From CAYJIX01 sp964370375 (GTDB lineage Bacteria > Desulfobacterota > Desulfovibrionia > Desulfovibrionales > Desulfovibrionaceae), in NCBI GenBank assembly GCA_964370375.1, contig CAYJIX010000005.1:1-64000 (forward strand): a stretch of 64,000 nt of DNA. Reading direction: 5' to 3'. Position 1 is the stretch's first letter, and each line of letters starts with the position of its first letter. The notes under the pieces were generated by a model. The model was not told the DNA's origin and ran no database searches. It saw nothing but the letters and a program-made list of their open reading frames with translations. Of this stretch, positions 8,932 to 17,450 are shown piece by piece. The translations under genes and the position numbers were made by a program.

Positions 8932-10575
8932 TTATGGCTTCACCGTGAAAGAAGGATTTTCTGCAAGCAAATACACGTTGTTGCGGCCCCACTCTTTTGC
9001 TTTGTACAACGCATTGTCAGCTTGAATCAGCAGCTCGTTACTGCTTGTTGGGGAGTTGTCCAGGCGCAAAGCCACGCCCACGCTAATGGTAACATATTGA
9101 TCCACAGAAGAGCTTGCATGTGGTATGTGCAGTTTGTGAACTTGTTTTCTCAATCGCTCTGCAACGTCTAGTGCGGCTTTTTTGGTTGTGCCCGGCAAGA
9201 GGATGCAAAATTCCTCGCCGCCATAACGAAATAATTGGTCAGTCGATCGCCAAAGGGCACGGCGCATGGCTTTGGCCACCTTGGACAACACATTGTCACC
9301 TGCTTGGTGTCCATAGGTATCATTATATTTTTTAAACATGTCCACATCTATTAAAATGATAGCCAGCGAATACCTAGGATCTATGTCCGCAAGAAAGGTA
9401 TCAAAGGCGCGTCGGTTGCTCACACCGGTGAGGGCATCTAACAAGCTAAGATTTTTAAATTTATCCTTTTCTTTTTCCAAACTCTTTGAATGCGTTGATA
9501 GATTTCGTATGCTTTGTCCCAATGATGATAGCTTGGTGAATAAAGCATTTACTTCGTACAGGTGAGTTTTGGGAATCGTAGGCAAGGTAGGGTCTTTTTG
9601 GATATGCACAAGATACTGTGAAAGCTTAGTTAAAGGTAAAGCAATATGTAAATGTAAGAAAAAAAGTAAGAAAAATACTGTTAAGGAGATGACTCCCACA
9701 AAAGTATACATGATAAGCCGCAGTTGGGCTGTGTTGTGTTCAAAAGGTGCTATGGATACGTTTGCCTTTTCAATAGCCGAGTCAGAAACCGTTTTTGCCA
9801 TGTTTTTTAGCAAAACATTGGCCTGTTGATGCAACAAGGCTGCTTTGTTTTGTACGGCCCAATGTTCTTGCAATGCCCTTTGCCAAAGGGTTAATGAGAT
9901 AGCAATCTCATGATGCATGGTATTGCTTGTTTGCCCATGAAAAACGTGTGGCAGTTCTTCTGGAACAACGTACATTTTTTCTCCAAAAGGGGCGTTGACC
10001 CATTCTTCAAGCTGATAATGAAGTGGTTTTTGCGCAACATTGTGTAGGTTCATGTTGTGTGCTTGCCATGACAAAAGCAGTGTTTTAACAAGTTGACTTT
10101 CTGCAATTCTAAGGTGTTCCAAGGTGTTTGCGTGGTGTTGTTTTGTGGTGTCTAGTATGGCAACGAGTGTAAGGAGCTTTATGGCATGATACTCCATACT
10201 GGTGCTAGAAAAGTGGCGTTTGATGCTACTGTTGGCATTGGTTAAAAAGTGGCGTTTTTCAAAATCGTCTGTGGCTGAACGGATACCGTCAAGGCTATGG
10301 CGCAGGCTTTCAATCTGTCCCAGCAACTGTTTGCCGTCATGCAATTGCTGTGAATATAAGGTTTTTACTTCGCTAAAGGCCTTTTGGTTGCCGCTTAGGT
10401 TGTATTCAAGCAATATTGCAAAAATACATACAAAAAGTATAAAAAGCATAGTAATATAATAGAAAAGATTTGGAACGGTAAACCTTGGCCCTTCAGGCCT
10501 TTTCTTCGTTGATTTTTGAGAGGAGGGGGCGTTGTTTGCACCATATTTGATGGGTTTGTTATGTTCAATGATCAT
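8932..10575 (-). CDS. Membrane-bound diguanylate cyclase (GGDEF)
   Basis: The protein makes cyclic di-GMP at the inner membrane. A transmembrane helix lies near residues 38-60, followed by an extracytoplasmic helical sensor of about 230 residues, a second helix near 285-315, a short HAMP-like/coiled-coil linker, and a GGDEF domain opening DALTGVSNRRAFD. The active-site motif is GGEEF at residues 452-456. An RxxD inhibitory I-site (RSTD, 443-446) lies exactly five residues before it, so product inhibition is expected. The start has AAGGA seven bases upstream. The sensor resembles other helical periplasmic input domains, but no ligand can be assigned. Confidence 0.92.
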   Translation of the reverse strand: MIIEHNKPIKYGANNAPSSQKSTKKRPEGPRFTVPNLFYYITMLFILFVCIFAILLEYNLSGNQKAFSEVKTLYSQQLHDGKQLLGQIESLRHSLDGIRSATDDFEKRHFLTNANSSIKRHFSSTSMEYHAIKLLTLVAILDTTKQHHANTLEHLRIAESQLVKTLLLSWQAHNMNLHNVAQKPLHYQLEEWVNAPFGEKMYVVPEELPHVFHGQTSNTMHHEIAISLTLWQRALQEHWAVQNKAALLHQQANVLLKNMAKTVSDSAIEKANVSIAPFEHNTAQLRLIMYTFVGVISLTVFFLLFFLHLHIALPLTKLSQYLVHIQKDPTLPTIPKTHLYEVNALFTKLSSLGQSIRNLSTHSKSLEKEKDKFKNLSLLDALTGVSNRRAFDTFLADIDPRYSLAIILIDVDMFKKYNDTYGHQAGDNVLSKVAKAMRRALWRSTDQLFRYGGEEFCILLPGTTKKAALDVAERLRKQVHKLHIPHASSSVDQYVTISVGVALRLDNSPTSSNELLIQADNALYKAKEWGRNNVYLLAENPSFTVKP

Positions 10576-11192
10576 GGTTATTCCTTTTTTGAGTAGAATC
10601 GTGGCACAAGTAGGCGAGAAGTAAAACGATGCCTACAATTTTCTATGAAGCCATTTTGGAAAAAAGTATCCGTGATGTAGATTTGGCAAAACATAGATAA
10701 TTCATGGCGGCGACGATGCTTGATGGGTGAGCATTTTGTGTAACTCTATGCAGGTTTGTATCCTATGATGAGAAATGTGCTCAAGGAGGTTCTCGATGTT
10801 TTTTACATATTGCGCATAAGGTGCTTGGTCAATGATATCTGTACAAGCTATCGTGGTGTAGCTGTAATAAATAAAGGTGCTTATATTGTGACGTAACATG
10901 CAATTAGAAATGGTGCTGGACAGAACATGATAACGCACAAGCTAGGCTGTCCCATAAGTGTGCGATAGCGTATTTTTAGGTGTTTCTAACGCCAAGCAAT
11001 CTTTGCGCGAAGGGCAGCCACAGGAGCAAGCTCAAATTCGCGCTTTTTGGCAAAGCAAAACAACATAAGCCAGTTTGTGTTGAAGTATAAGATGCGTTTG
11101 TGTGAATTGCAGGGCAATACCCTGCATTTGGGGCATTGCATGATATAGCCACTCAGGGTAAGATTAAAAACAACAGGTTTTAAAGGAGTATC
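10576..11192. other. 617-bp region without a convincing gene
   Basis: A GTG-initiated minus-strand frame of 78 codons (10702-10938) is the only candidate, and it lacks a ribosome-binding site or a recognisable family. A short hairpin TGCAGGG-caata-CCCTGCA occurs at 11108-11126, in what is probably the leader of the 11193 gene. No T-run follows, so it is not a clear terminator. The promoters of the divergent cyclase and 11193 operons must lie here. Confidence 0.4.
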
Positions 11193-12029
11193 ATGTCCAC
11201 TTCATCCATGCTTATTTTGGTGCCCTGGCTTCATCGAAGCTTTGTTGCGCCAACACTTCCTACGCTTGATGGGGAAGGTTCTGTGCAAACGCTTTGGCCG
11301 GGACTCCCCGATCCTCCAAAAGAGGATGCGATTTTTTGTCCACAATTTCCTTATACGCCCGCTGAGGCGCGGGCGTGTTTGAGCGATTGGCAGGCTTTTG
11401 TCCAAGAACGCTCAGCCGTTGCCGAAAAAGCGCGGCACGAAAGCTTGCATGAACAATTTTCTCAACAATATATGAATGAAGATGCGTTGCTACAGGATTT
11501 TGTTCGTACTGGAACCTATTCATCACCTAAGCACGATGCAGGAACACAAGAACAAGAAATGTTGCGTGCCGCCCAGCGTCGGTTGCTCATGATCTGGATG
11601 CAGGAGGAAGAGGTTGTAGGCATACAAAAGCTTTTGGCAAGGTATCAAGAAGGAACGCATAATCTTGCAGAATCCTTGCACGACCATAGCCTTGAAGAAG
11701 GGGAGCTTACAGCAGAAAAAATGCCGACTGTTGCAGACAAGTCACTCGTGTTTGACGATGCACAGGCATTACTGCCACCTTGGTCCTTTGCCCTAATCAA
11801 TATGTTGCCGTTTATCCCTGTAGATGCTGTATTGTACGTGGCGGATGAAAGGATGCGCGATGCGATAATGCAACTTGACGTTACGTTACAGCCACTTATC
11901 CCTGCAACAAAGACCACGCCTTTGGTACGTCAGGTTGAGCTGCCGTTGTGGGCCTTGCTTGGTCTTCGTGAAAACGAGGCAAAGCCGTGGTGTCAAACCC
12001 GTACGCTTCGTGTGGTGGAGGCGTTATGA
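11193..12029 (+). CDS. Conserved-looking protein of unknown function, coupled to HAD phosphatase
   Basis: I do not recognise this 278-residue soluble protein. It has no signal peptide or membrane segment. The middle (about 65-160) is rich in Glu/Gln/Ala and predicted helical. The ends contain Pro/Trp-rich segments (LVPWLHRSF, ALLPPWSFALINMLPFIPVDAVLY). A strong AAAGGAG precedes the ATG. Its TGA overlaps the ATG of the following HAD gene, so translation is coupled and the two products may act together. The real-gene call is secure; the function is open. Confidence 0.8.
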   Translation: MSTSSMLILVPWLHRSFVAPTLPTLDGEGSVQTLWPGLPDPPKEDAIFCPQFPYTPAEARACLSDWQAFVQERSAVAEKARHESLHEQFSQQYMNEDALLQDFVRTGTYSSPKHDAGTQEQEMLRAAQRRLLMIWMQEEEVVGIQKLLARYQEGTHNLAESLHDHSLEEGELTAEKMPTVADKSLVFDDAQALLPPWSFALINMLPFIPVDAVLYVADERMRDAIMQLDVTLQPLIPATKTTPLVRQVELPLWALLGLRENEAKPWCQTRTLRVVEAL

Positions 12030-12682
12030 CACAGTCTTCTGTAATGTTACCCAAAGGGCTTTATGGCGTGATTTTTGACTGCGATGGGGTGCTTGTCAAC
12101 TCTCGTGGTGCCAATATTGCGTACTACAACATGATTTTGCACGAACTTGGCAAACCTTCCATGACCCTTGAGCAAGAAAATTTTGCGCAAATGTCGACAG
12201 CCATTCAAGCCATTGAACATATTACAACAGTGGAAGAGCGAGAGCGGATTCCGGAAATTTGTACACGCAATCCTTATCGTGAATACAGTTTGCCCATTTT
12301 ACGCCTTGAGCCGGGTATAGTTGAATGTCTTGAGTGCATGCAAGAGCTTGGGCTAAAGCTTGCCATTCATACCAATCGTGGTGCCGGCATGCAAGATGTC
12401 CTTGACAAATTTGGATTGCAACACATGTTTAATCCTGTGATGACTGTTGACAAGGTCGCTCCAAAACCTGATCCTGAAGGCATTCATGTGATTTTAAACG
12501 CGTGGAATGTTTCGGCACAGGCCGTGGCCTTTGTGGGGGATAGCCTAACAGATGCAGAAGCATCAAAGCGGGCTAACGTGTTCTTTATGGCGTATAAAAA
12601 TACGGCACTGCAAGCAGACGTGCACCTTGCGTCCTTTGCAGATCTGCAAAGCATGTTGAGCCTAGCGTATAAGAAGGCCTAA
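12026..12682 (+). CDS. HAD-superfamily phosphatase (phosphoglycolate-phosphatase-like)
   Basis: All four HAD motifs are present: DCDGVLVNS (nucleophile Asp and acid), IHTNRG (motif II Thr), a Lys in APKPDPEG, and FVGDSLTDAEAS (motif IV). A cap domain is inserted after motif I, as in the Gph/PGP subfamily. The substrate is a small phosphomonoester that cannot be predicted further. The start overlaps the previous stop in an ATGA arrangement with TGGAGG upstream. An upstream in-frame ATG (11987) lies inside the preceding gene and is rejected. Confidence 0.9.
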   Translation: MTQSSVMLPKGLYGVIFDCDGVLVNSRGANIAYYNMILHELGKPSMTLEQENFAQMSTAIQAIEHITTVEERERIPEICTRNPYREYSLPILRLEPGIVECLECMQELGLKLAIHTNRGAGMQDVLDKFGLQHMFNPVMTVDKVAPKPDPEGIHVILNAWNVSAQAVAFVGDSLTDAEASKRANVFFMAYKNTALQADVHLASFADLQSMLSLAYKKA

Positions 12683-12870
12683 GGACGGTTCATAGGGCTT
12701 TTCTAAGGTCTGTATTGTTATGGATTTTAAGGGTAAGGTCATTTTGTTGAGGGTGCGGTGTCTTGTTATTTTTTGAGCTTTTTTATACATGCAGCACGCT
12801 AAAGTCGGTGTGCTATAAAGGGGCTCAACCCTCTTGAGTTTGACCTAGATTTTGGAATAAGGAGATCTAG

Positions 12871-13179
12871 ATGTTTGTTTTTGCCAATATTGTTTCAGCC
12901 GTGGCCATGTTGCTCAACACTTTGGCCTCCCTTTATTTTTGGATTATGCTTATTGCTGTTTTGCTCACTTGGGTGCGTCCTGATCCTTATAACCCCATTG
13001 TTCGCACACTCACAGCACTTACAGAGCCTGTTTTGTACCGAGTGCGAAAATGGTTGCCTTTTACATACATAGGTGGGCTTGATCTTTCGCCTGTTGTGGT
13101 GCTTATTGCGTTGCAACTTATCGAAAGCATCGTTGTTCGTTCGCTCCTTCAGTGGTCAGCCATGCTTAATGGTTCATAG
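12871..13179 (+). CDS. yggT: YggT family membrane protein
   Basis: The 102-residue protein has two hydrophobic stretches (about 5-30 and 68-92) around a conserved middle, TWVRPDPYNPIVRTLTALTE. That middle segment is the YggT signature (W-x-RPDP...NPI...L...T-x-P), which in characterised members is linked to cell division and osmotic tolerance. AAGGAG lies eight bases before the start. It stands alone between two sizeable gaps. The 188-bp gap upstream carries only a small hairpin, CTCAA-CCCTC-TTGAG. Confidence 0.88.
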   Translation: MFVFANIVSAVAMLLNTLASLYFWIMLIAVLLTWVRPDPYNPIVRTLTALTEPVLYRVRKWLPFTYIGGLDLSPVVVLIALQLIESIVVRSLLQWSAMLNGS

Positions 13180-13605
13180 AAAGGGTTGACGGAACAGCTT
13201 CGTCGCAGGTACAAAGCGCTTGCCGCAGGCCATTGTACCCGTTCTGGCAAACATGTACGGAAAGCATTCCCTTTTGGGATGAATTGCGTTATGTTGAACA
13301 TGGCTGCTGTGAAAATGGCTGAAAAGCTGTTTCAAATAGGCACAATGACGCGTTTTTTTACAAATCGTCATCGCCAAACCCAAAGCCGCATTTTTGGGTG
13401 CAGCTCTATGCATACAGTGAAAAAGACAGCGTTGCTGTCCTTGTATAAAGGCAGTGTTGCTGCCGTGGGCGTCATAAATACCTTTCCTGTCAAGACAGTT
13501 TTGCTGGCTTAGGCGGGACAACTGCCCAAACGGGCTTTGGCATCAGTCTAAAGCTAGATTAGACTAGCTTTGCCAAACAACCTATAATCTTAGGAGAGTA
13601 CCATT
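13180..13605. other. 426-bp intergenic region ahead of the ilv operon with hairpins
   Basis: Two overlapping opposite open frames (about 110 codons each) occur here. Neither has a ribosome-binding site or a family signature, so I treat the stretch as non-coding. Near its end are a GCCC-aaac-GGGC-TTT hairpin (about 13524) and a perfect 8-bp stem AAAGCTAG-attaga-CTAGCTTT (13550-13571). The second lies 35 nt before the DUF465 start, in the likely ilv leader. The ilv promoter should be in this interval. Confidence 0.5.
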
Positions 13606-13839
13606 ATGGAACAACACCACCTCCACTTGCTGGAAAAATACTCTCAAGCTAACCCAGAACTCAAGGAACTGTGGGATGACCACATTCTTTACAACAAGCA
13701 GATCGAAAAATTGGAAGGCAAAGCCTTTTGCACCCCAGCAGAAGTGCAAACTCTAAAACAATTGAAGAAACAAAAACTGGAAGGCAAAACCAAGCTTATG
13801 GACCTTCTGGAGAGATGCGAAGAGCAGGGCGGCAAATAA
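13606..13839 (+). CDS. DUF465 (YdcH-like) small helical protein
   Basis: The 77-residue protein matches the DUF465 pattern: PELKELWDDHILYNKQIEKLE, then a GKAFCTPAE turn and QLKKQKLEGKTKLMDLLE, a short antiparallel coiled coil. It has an AGGAG ribosome site. Its stop codon shares one base with the ATG of ilvB (TAATG), so the two are translationally coupled. I recall the same pairing in other Desulfovibrionales. The biochemical role of the family is unknown. Confidence 0.85.
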   Translation: MEQHHLHLLEKYSQANPELKELWDDHILYNKQIEKLEGKAFCTPAEVQTLKQLKKQKLEGKTKLMDLLERCEEQGGK

Positions 13840-15548
13840 TGAAATGCACCGGGGCCAGAATAGTTTTTGAGTGTTTACAGCGTGAGGGAGTGGAGGTCTT
13901 TTTCGGATATCCCGGAGGGACTATTATTGACATTTACCACGAACTTACACAGCATCCAAACATCCGCCACGTCTTGGTGCGCCATGAACAAGGCGCAGTT
14001 CATGCGGCAGACGGTTATGCCAGAGCGTCCGGCAAGGTGGGCGTATGTATTGCTACCTCTGGCCCCGGTGCGACTAATACTGTTACAGGCATTGCAACTG
14101 CGTATGCCGATTCAATCCCCCTTGTGGTCATCACAGGCCAAGTGCAAACACACCTTATCGGCAACGATGCCTTTCAGGAAGTGGATATTGTAGGTATCAC
14201 AAGACCATGCACTAAGCATAATTTCTTGGTAAAAGATATCAAGGAATTGGCAAGTGTTTTGCGTCAGGCCTTTTATTTGGCAAGGTCAGGGAGGCCTGGG
14301 CCTGTTTTGGTTGATATCCCAAAAGATTTGCAGCAGCAGACCACAGAATTTGTCTGGCCTGAAAGCACGTCCATGCGCAGCTATAATCCTGTGTATAAGC
14401 CCAACGTCAATCAGCTACGCAGAGCTATGGAATTGCTTGAAAAAGCCAATCGCCCTTTGATCTTTTTAGGGGGTGGGGCGGTTATATCCAACGCTTCTGA
14501 AGCGGTCAGAAAATTTGCGAATACCCTACAAATCCCTGTATCCAGCTCTCTTATGGGGCTTGGGGTTTTTTCGGGAAGCGATCCTTTATGGTTAGGCATG
14601 CTTGGAATGCATGGTACCTACGCTGCCAACTCGGCTGTATACAATGCAGATGTGATTTTGGCTGTGGGAACACGATTTGACGACAGGATTACGGGCAGGC
14701 TTTCTGCCTTTGCTCCGGGCGCACGTATTATCCATATTGACATTGACCCTACTTCATTACGGAAAAATGTACCTGTGGAAATTCCCATCGTAGGGGATTG
14801 CCGTTTGGCGCTTGAGGCTTTGGATAAGCTTTTAGAGTCCGGAAAATATATCAGCACATGGGCAGAAAAACATGCGTCATGGCTTGCAACCATTCAAGAA
14901 TGGAAACGTGTCCATCCCATAGGTTGGACAGGTGGCTCTATGTTAAAGCCTCAGCAAGTCATCGAAGCTTTAAACAGTTACACAAAGGGTAATGCCATCA
15001 TCACAACTGAAGTTGGGCAAAACCAAATGTGGACAGCCCTGCATTATCAATTTGAATCTCCGCGCACCTTGCTCACCTCTGGTGGCCTTGGAACCATGGG
15101 CTATGGTTTGCCCGCAGCCATTGGAGCGCAGCTGGCGTGCCCTGATAAGCTTGTAGTTGATGTGGCCGGTGACGGTTCCATTCAGATGAATATTCAAGAG
15201 CTTATGACCGCTGTTGAAAACCGTTTGCCTGTAAAAGTCCTTATCCTCAACAACAAATACCTTGGCATGGTGCGCCAATGGCAAGAGCTGTTTTATGACA
15301 AAAACTATATGGGTGTGGACATGCAAAACCAGCCTGATTTTGTCAAACTGGCCGAAGCCTATGGCGCAGAAGGGGTGCGTATCACCACAGAAGAAGAGCT
15401 TTCTACGTTATTGCCAAAGGCACTTGCATCAGCATCGACAACCGTTATTGATGTACGTGTTGAATGTGAGGAAAACGTGTTCCCCATGGTAGCCGCCGGA
15501 AAAGCTCTTAATGAAATGCTGTTTAGCGAAATGATGCTGGATACGTAG
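13839..15548 (+). CDS. ilvB: Acetolactate synthase large (catalytic) subunit
   Basis: This ThDP enzyme makes 2-acetolactate or 2-aceto-2-hydroxybutyrate, the first common step of valine, leucine and isoleucine synthesis. The catalytic Glu is in RHEQGAVHAADGYARASG. The central FAD/Rossmann-like domain and the C-terminal ThDP/Mg motif GDGSIQMN...NNKYLGM are intact. At 569 residues it has the usual length. An upstream extension of the frame lies inside the DUF465 gene. The ATG at 13839 overlaps that gene's stop and gives MKCTGARIVFECL, the family start. Confidence 0.97.
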   Translation: MKCTGARIVFECLQREGVEVFFGYPGGTIIDIYHELTQHPNIRHVLVRHEQGAVHAADGYARASGKVGVCIATSGPGATNTVTGIATAYADSIPLVVITGQVQTHLIGNDAFQEVDIVGITRPCTKHNFLVKDIKELASVLRQAFYLARSGRPGPVLVDIPKDLQQQTTEFVWPESTSMRSYNPVYKPNVNQLRRAMELLEKANRPLIFLGGGAVISNASEAVRKFANTLQIPVSSSLMGLGVFSGSDPLWLGMLGMHGTYAANSAVYNADVILAVGTRFDDRITGRLSAFAPGARIIHIDIDPTSLRKNVPVEIPIVGDCRLALEALDKLLESGKYISTWAEKHASWLATIQEWKRVHPIGWTGGSMLKPQQVIEALNSYTKGNAIITTEVGQNQMWTALHYQFESPRTLLTSGGLGTMGYGLPAAIGAQLACPDKLVVDVAGDGSIQMNIQELMTAVENRLPVKVLILNNKYLGMVRQWQELFYDKNYMGVDMQNQPDFVKLAEAYGAEGVRITTEEELSTLLPKALASASTTVIDVRVECEENVFPMVAAGKALNEMLFSEMMLDT

Positions 15549-15574
15549 GCGATTTGTAAGGCAATTAAAAAAAT

Positions 15575-15631
15575 ATGTTGCCATTGTTCCTTCCTATCCT
15601 TTTTGCCGACAGTTCAAGATATGTATTTTGA
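15575..15631 (+). promoter_or_regulatory. Candidate Leu-rich leader ORF/attenuator upstream of ilvN
   Basis: An 18-codon ORF encodes MLPLFLPILFADSSRYVF, with five Leu, one Ile and one Val. It ends 59 nt before ilvN. Three short segments around its end can pair in two exclusive ways: TTCAA (15613-15617) with TTGAA of 15626-15632, or the latter with TTTCAAA (15651-15657). The layout resembles amino-acid attenuators, but stems are short, there is no strong U-run and the ribosome site is weak. This is inference from sequence only. Confidence 0.35.
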
Positions 15632-15690
15632 ATGGCCTAGGGGTAGATATTTTCAAAGTAAAACTTTTCTAAGGTTTTTGCGGAGGCAAG

Positions 15691-16170
15691 ATGCGTCGCG
15701 TACTATCAGTGCTTGTGGAAAATGAGCCGGGGGCCCTTTCTAGGATTGCCAGCTTGTTCAGCGGTCGTGGGTTTAACATTGAATCCTTGGCTGTTGCGCC
15801 TACAATGGATGAAAAAATTTCGCACATGACCATCACCACGAACAGCGACGAACAGCTTATTGAGCAGATTGTCAAGCAATTGCGCAAACTCGTTCCCGTA
15901 ATCAAGGTGGTTGATTTTGAAAATACAGCTACCGTTGAGCGCGAAATGATGTTTTTACGCATCCATGCCGAAGATTCTACCCGTGGCGAGATTTTGCGAG
16001 TGGCGGATATTTTTCGCTGCAAAGTCGTTGATGTTGGCGTTAGCGATATCACCCTTGAGGCCTCCGGCAACAATGAAAAAATCAATGCCATCATCCACCT
16101 TTTGCAACGATTTGGCATTAAGGAGATTGCGCGCACAGGCACGTTGGCCATGCGCCGTTCCATGCAATAA
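15691..16170 (+). CDS. ilvN: Acetolactate synthase small (regulatory) subunit
   Basis: The 159-residue protein starts MRRVLSVLVENEPGALSRIA, the ACT domain that binds valine and confers feedback inhibition on IlvB. A C-terminal half-domain (about 80-159) also matches the family. GGAGG lies six bases before the ATG. It sits 142 bp after ilvB, a larger gap than expected within an ilv operon, and the gap contains a Leu-rich short ORF. Confidence 0.96.
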   Translation: MRRVLSVLVENEPGALSRIASLFSGRGFNIESLAVAPTMDEKISHMTITTNSDEQLIEQIVKQLRKLVPVIKVVDFENTATVEREMMFLRIHAEDSTRGEILRVADIFRCKVVDVGVSDITLEASGNNEKINAIIHLLQRFGIKEIARTGTLAMRRSMQ

Positions 16171-16256
16171 ACCGCATAATATAGCGGAATTGGAATACCA
16201 AAAGAGTAGCAGAATATTTGAAAAGTGAACTCGTTGTGCGCAGTAACAAACGCGCA

Positions 16257-16313
16257 ATGTTGTTATTTTTACAAAGCTCTGTTTTTACAATCACCAGAGC
16301 CTTTTCATCATGA
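16257..16313 (+). promoter_or_regulatory. Candidate Leu/Val/Ile leader ORF/attenuator upstream of ilvC
   Basis: An 18-codon ORF encodes MLLFLQSSVFTITRAFSS, with three Leu near the start plus Val and Ile. Its end overlaps a switch-like set of segments: GCTCTG (16276-16281) pairs with CAGAGC (16295-16300), which is followed by TTTT. The same CAGAGC...TTTTCA can instead pair with TGAAAAAGCTC (16311-16321). A ribosome stalled on the Leu codons would cover the first segment and favour the second pairing. The ribosome site is weak and no experiment is known to me. Confidence 0.4.
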
Positions 16314-16343
16314 AAAAGCTCCAAAGAAGGGTAAGGAGTACCC

Positions 16344-17336
16344 ATGAAAGCGTATTACGAACAAGATGCCAACCTTGACTTTTTGAAAGATAGCACAGTA
16401 GCCATCATTGGTTATGGTAGCCAGGGCCATGCCCATGCGCAAAATTTGCGCGATTCAGGTGTGCGCGTAGTGGTTGGACAGCGCCCCGGCGGACGGAATT
16501 ATGAACTTGCCAAAGAACATGGCTTTGAACCCATGAGTGCTGCCGAAGCTGCCAAAGCCGCAGACATGATTATGATTTTATTGCCTGACCAGCATCAAGC
16601 AAGCGTCTATCATGAATCCATCTTGCCTGCGCTTACAGCCGGTAAATCCTTGCTGTTTGCCCACGGTTTTAATATCCATTTTGCTCAGATTGAACCGCCC
16701 AAAGATGTGGACGTCTTCATGATCGCTCCTAAAGGTCCCGGGCACCTTGTGCGCCGTACCTACACAGAAGGCGGCGGCGTACCCTGCCTTGTGGCTATTT
16801 ATCAAGACGCCAGCGGCAAAGCCATGGATAAAGCCCTTGCCTATGCCAAGGGTGTTGGTGGAGCCCGTTCAGGCGTTATTGAAACTACGTTTAAAGAAGA
16901 AACCGAAACCGACCTTTTTGGCGAGCAGGCTGTTCTTTGCGGAGGCTTGACCGAATTGATCAAAGCCGGATTCGAGACCTTGGTTGAAGCAGGCTATCAG
17001 CCTGAAATCGCATACTTTGAATGCTTGCACGAAGTAAAGCTGATTGTCGACCTTATTTATGAAGGCGGCCTTGCCAAAATGCGCGATTCTGTGAGCGATA
17101 CAGCCGAATACGGCGATTACCGCACAGGGCCGCGGATTATTACTGATGAAACTCGTAAAACCATGAAGGCTGTTTTGAGCGACATTCAAAGCGGCAGATT
17201 TGCCCGCGACTTTATCCTTGAAGCAAAGGCAAATTATCCTTACTTTAAGGCCACCCGTCGCAACGAAGCTGATTTGCAAATTGAAAAAGTGGGCAAGGAT
17301 TTACGCGCTCTTATGCCTTGGCTTGAGCGTAAATAA
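16344..17336 (+). CDS. ilvC: Ketol-acid reductoisomerase, class I
   Basis: The enzyme converts acetolactate to 2,3-dihydroxyisovalerate with NAD(P)H and Mg2+. The N-terminal Rossmann motif is GYGSQGHAHA. The C-terminal knotted helical domain carries DLFGEQAVLCGG and ECLHEVKLIVDLIYEGG with the metal-binding acids. Length 330 is the class I size. The cofactor-specificity loop reads GQRPGGRNYELA and lacks the Ser pair usual for NADPH-type enzymes. AAGGAG precedes the start. It is the last gene of the ilv block and a strong terminator follows. Confidence 0.97.
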   Translation: MKAYYEQDANLDFLKDSTVAIIGYGSQGHAHAQNLRDSGVRVVVGQRPGGRNYELAKEHGFEPMSAAEAAKAADMIMILLPDQHQASVYHESILPALTAGKSLLFAHGFNIHFAQIEPPKDVDVFMIAPKGPGHLVRRTYTEGGGVPCLVAIYQDASGKAMDKALAYAKGVGGARSGVIETTFKEETETDLFGEQAVLCGGLTELIKAGFETLVEAGYQPEIAYFECLHEVKLIVDLIYEGGLAKMRDSVSDTAEYGDYRTGPRIITDETRKTMKAVLSDIQSGRFARDFILEAKANYPYFKATRRNEADLQIEKVGKDLRALMPWLERK

Positions 17337-17392
17337 ATGTATTTATAACGTTGTGCGCTGTATAAAGGCGTAGAACGTGCCAGAATTCATAC

Positions 17393-17434
17393 AAAAAGTG
17401 CCGCTAAAGAAAAGCTCTTTAGCGGCACTTTTTG
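17393..17434. terminator. Bidirectional terminator between ilvC and iadA
   Basis: A perfect 17-bp stem (AAAAAGTGCCGCTAAAG at 17393-17409, complement at 17417-17433) has a 7-nt loop, with A-rich and T-rich flanks. It serves the convergent ilvC and iadA genes. Confidence 0.93.
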
Positions 17435-17450
17435 TTATTCTATGCAAAGC

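Noticed and set aside
8750..8992. 80-codon minus-strand frame overlapping the 3' end of the diguanylate cyclase
   Set aside because: Overlaps a well-supported gene in another frame, has no ribosome site and no homology I can recognise.
10702..10938. 78-codon minus-strand frame upstream of the diguanylate cyclase
   Set aside because: GTG start without ribosome site and no recognisable motif; too weak to call a gene.
13174..13521. Opposite overlapping open frames of about 110 codons (plus 13186-13512, minus 13174-13521) in the gap before the ilv operon
   Set aside because: No ribosome-binding site, rare starts, no family resemblance; each is probably the shadow of the other in non-coding DNA.
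15669..16163. 164-codon minus-strand frame opposite ilvN
   Set aside because: Antisense shadow of a strongly conserved gene.
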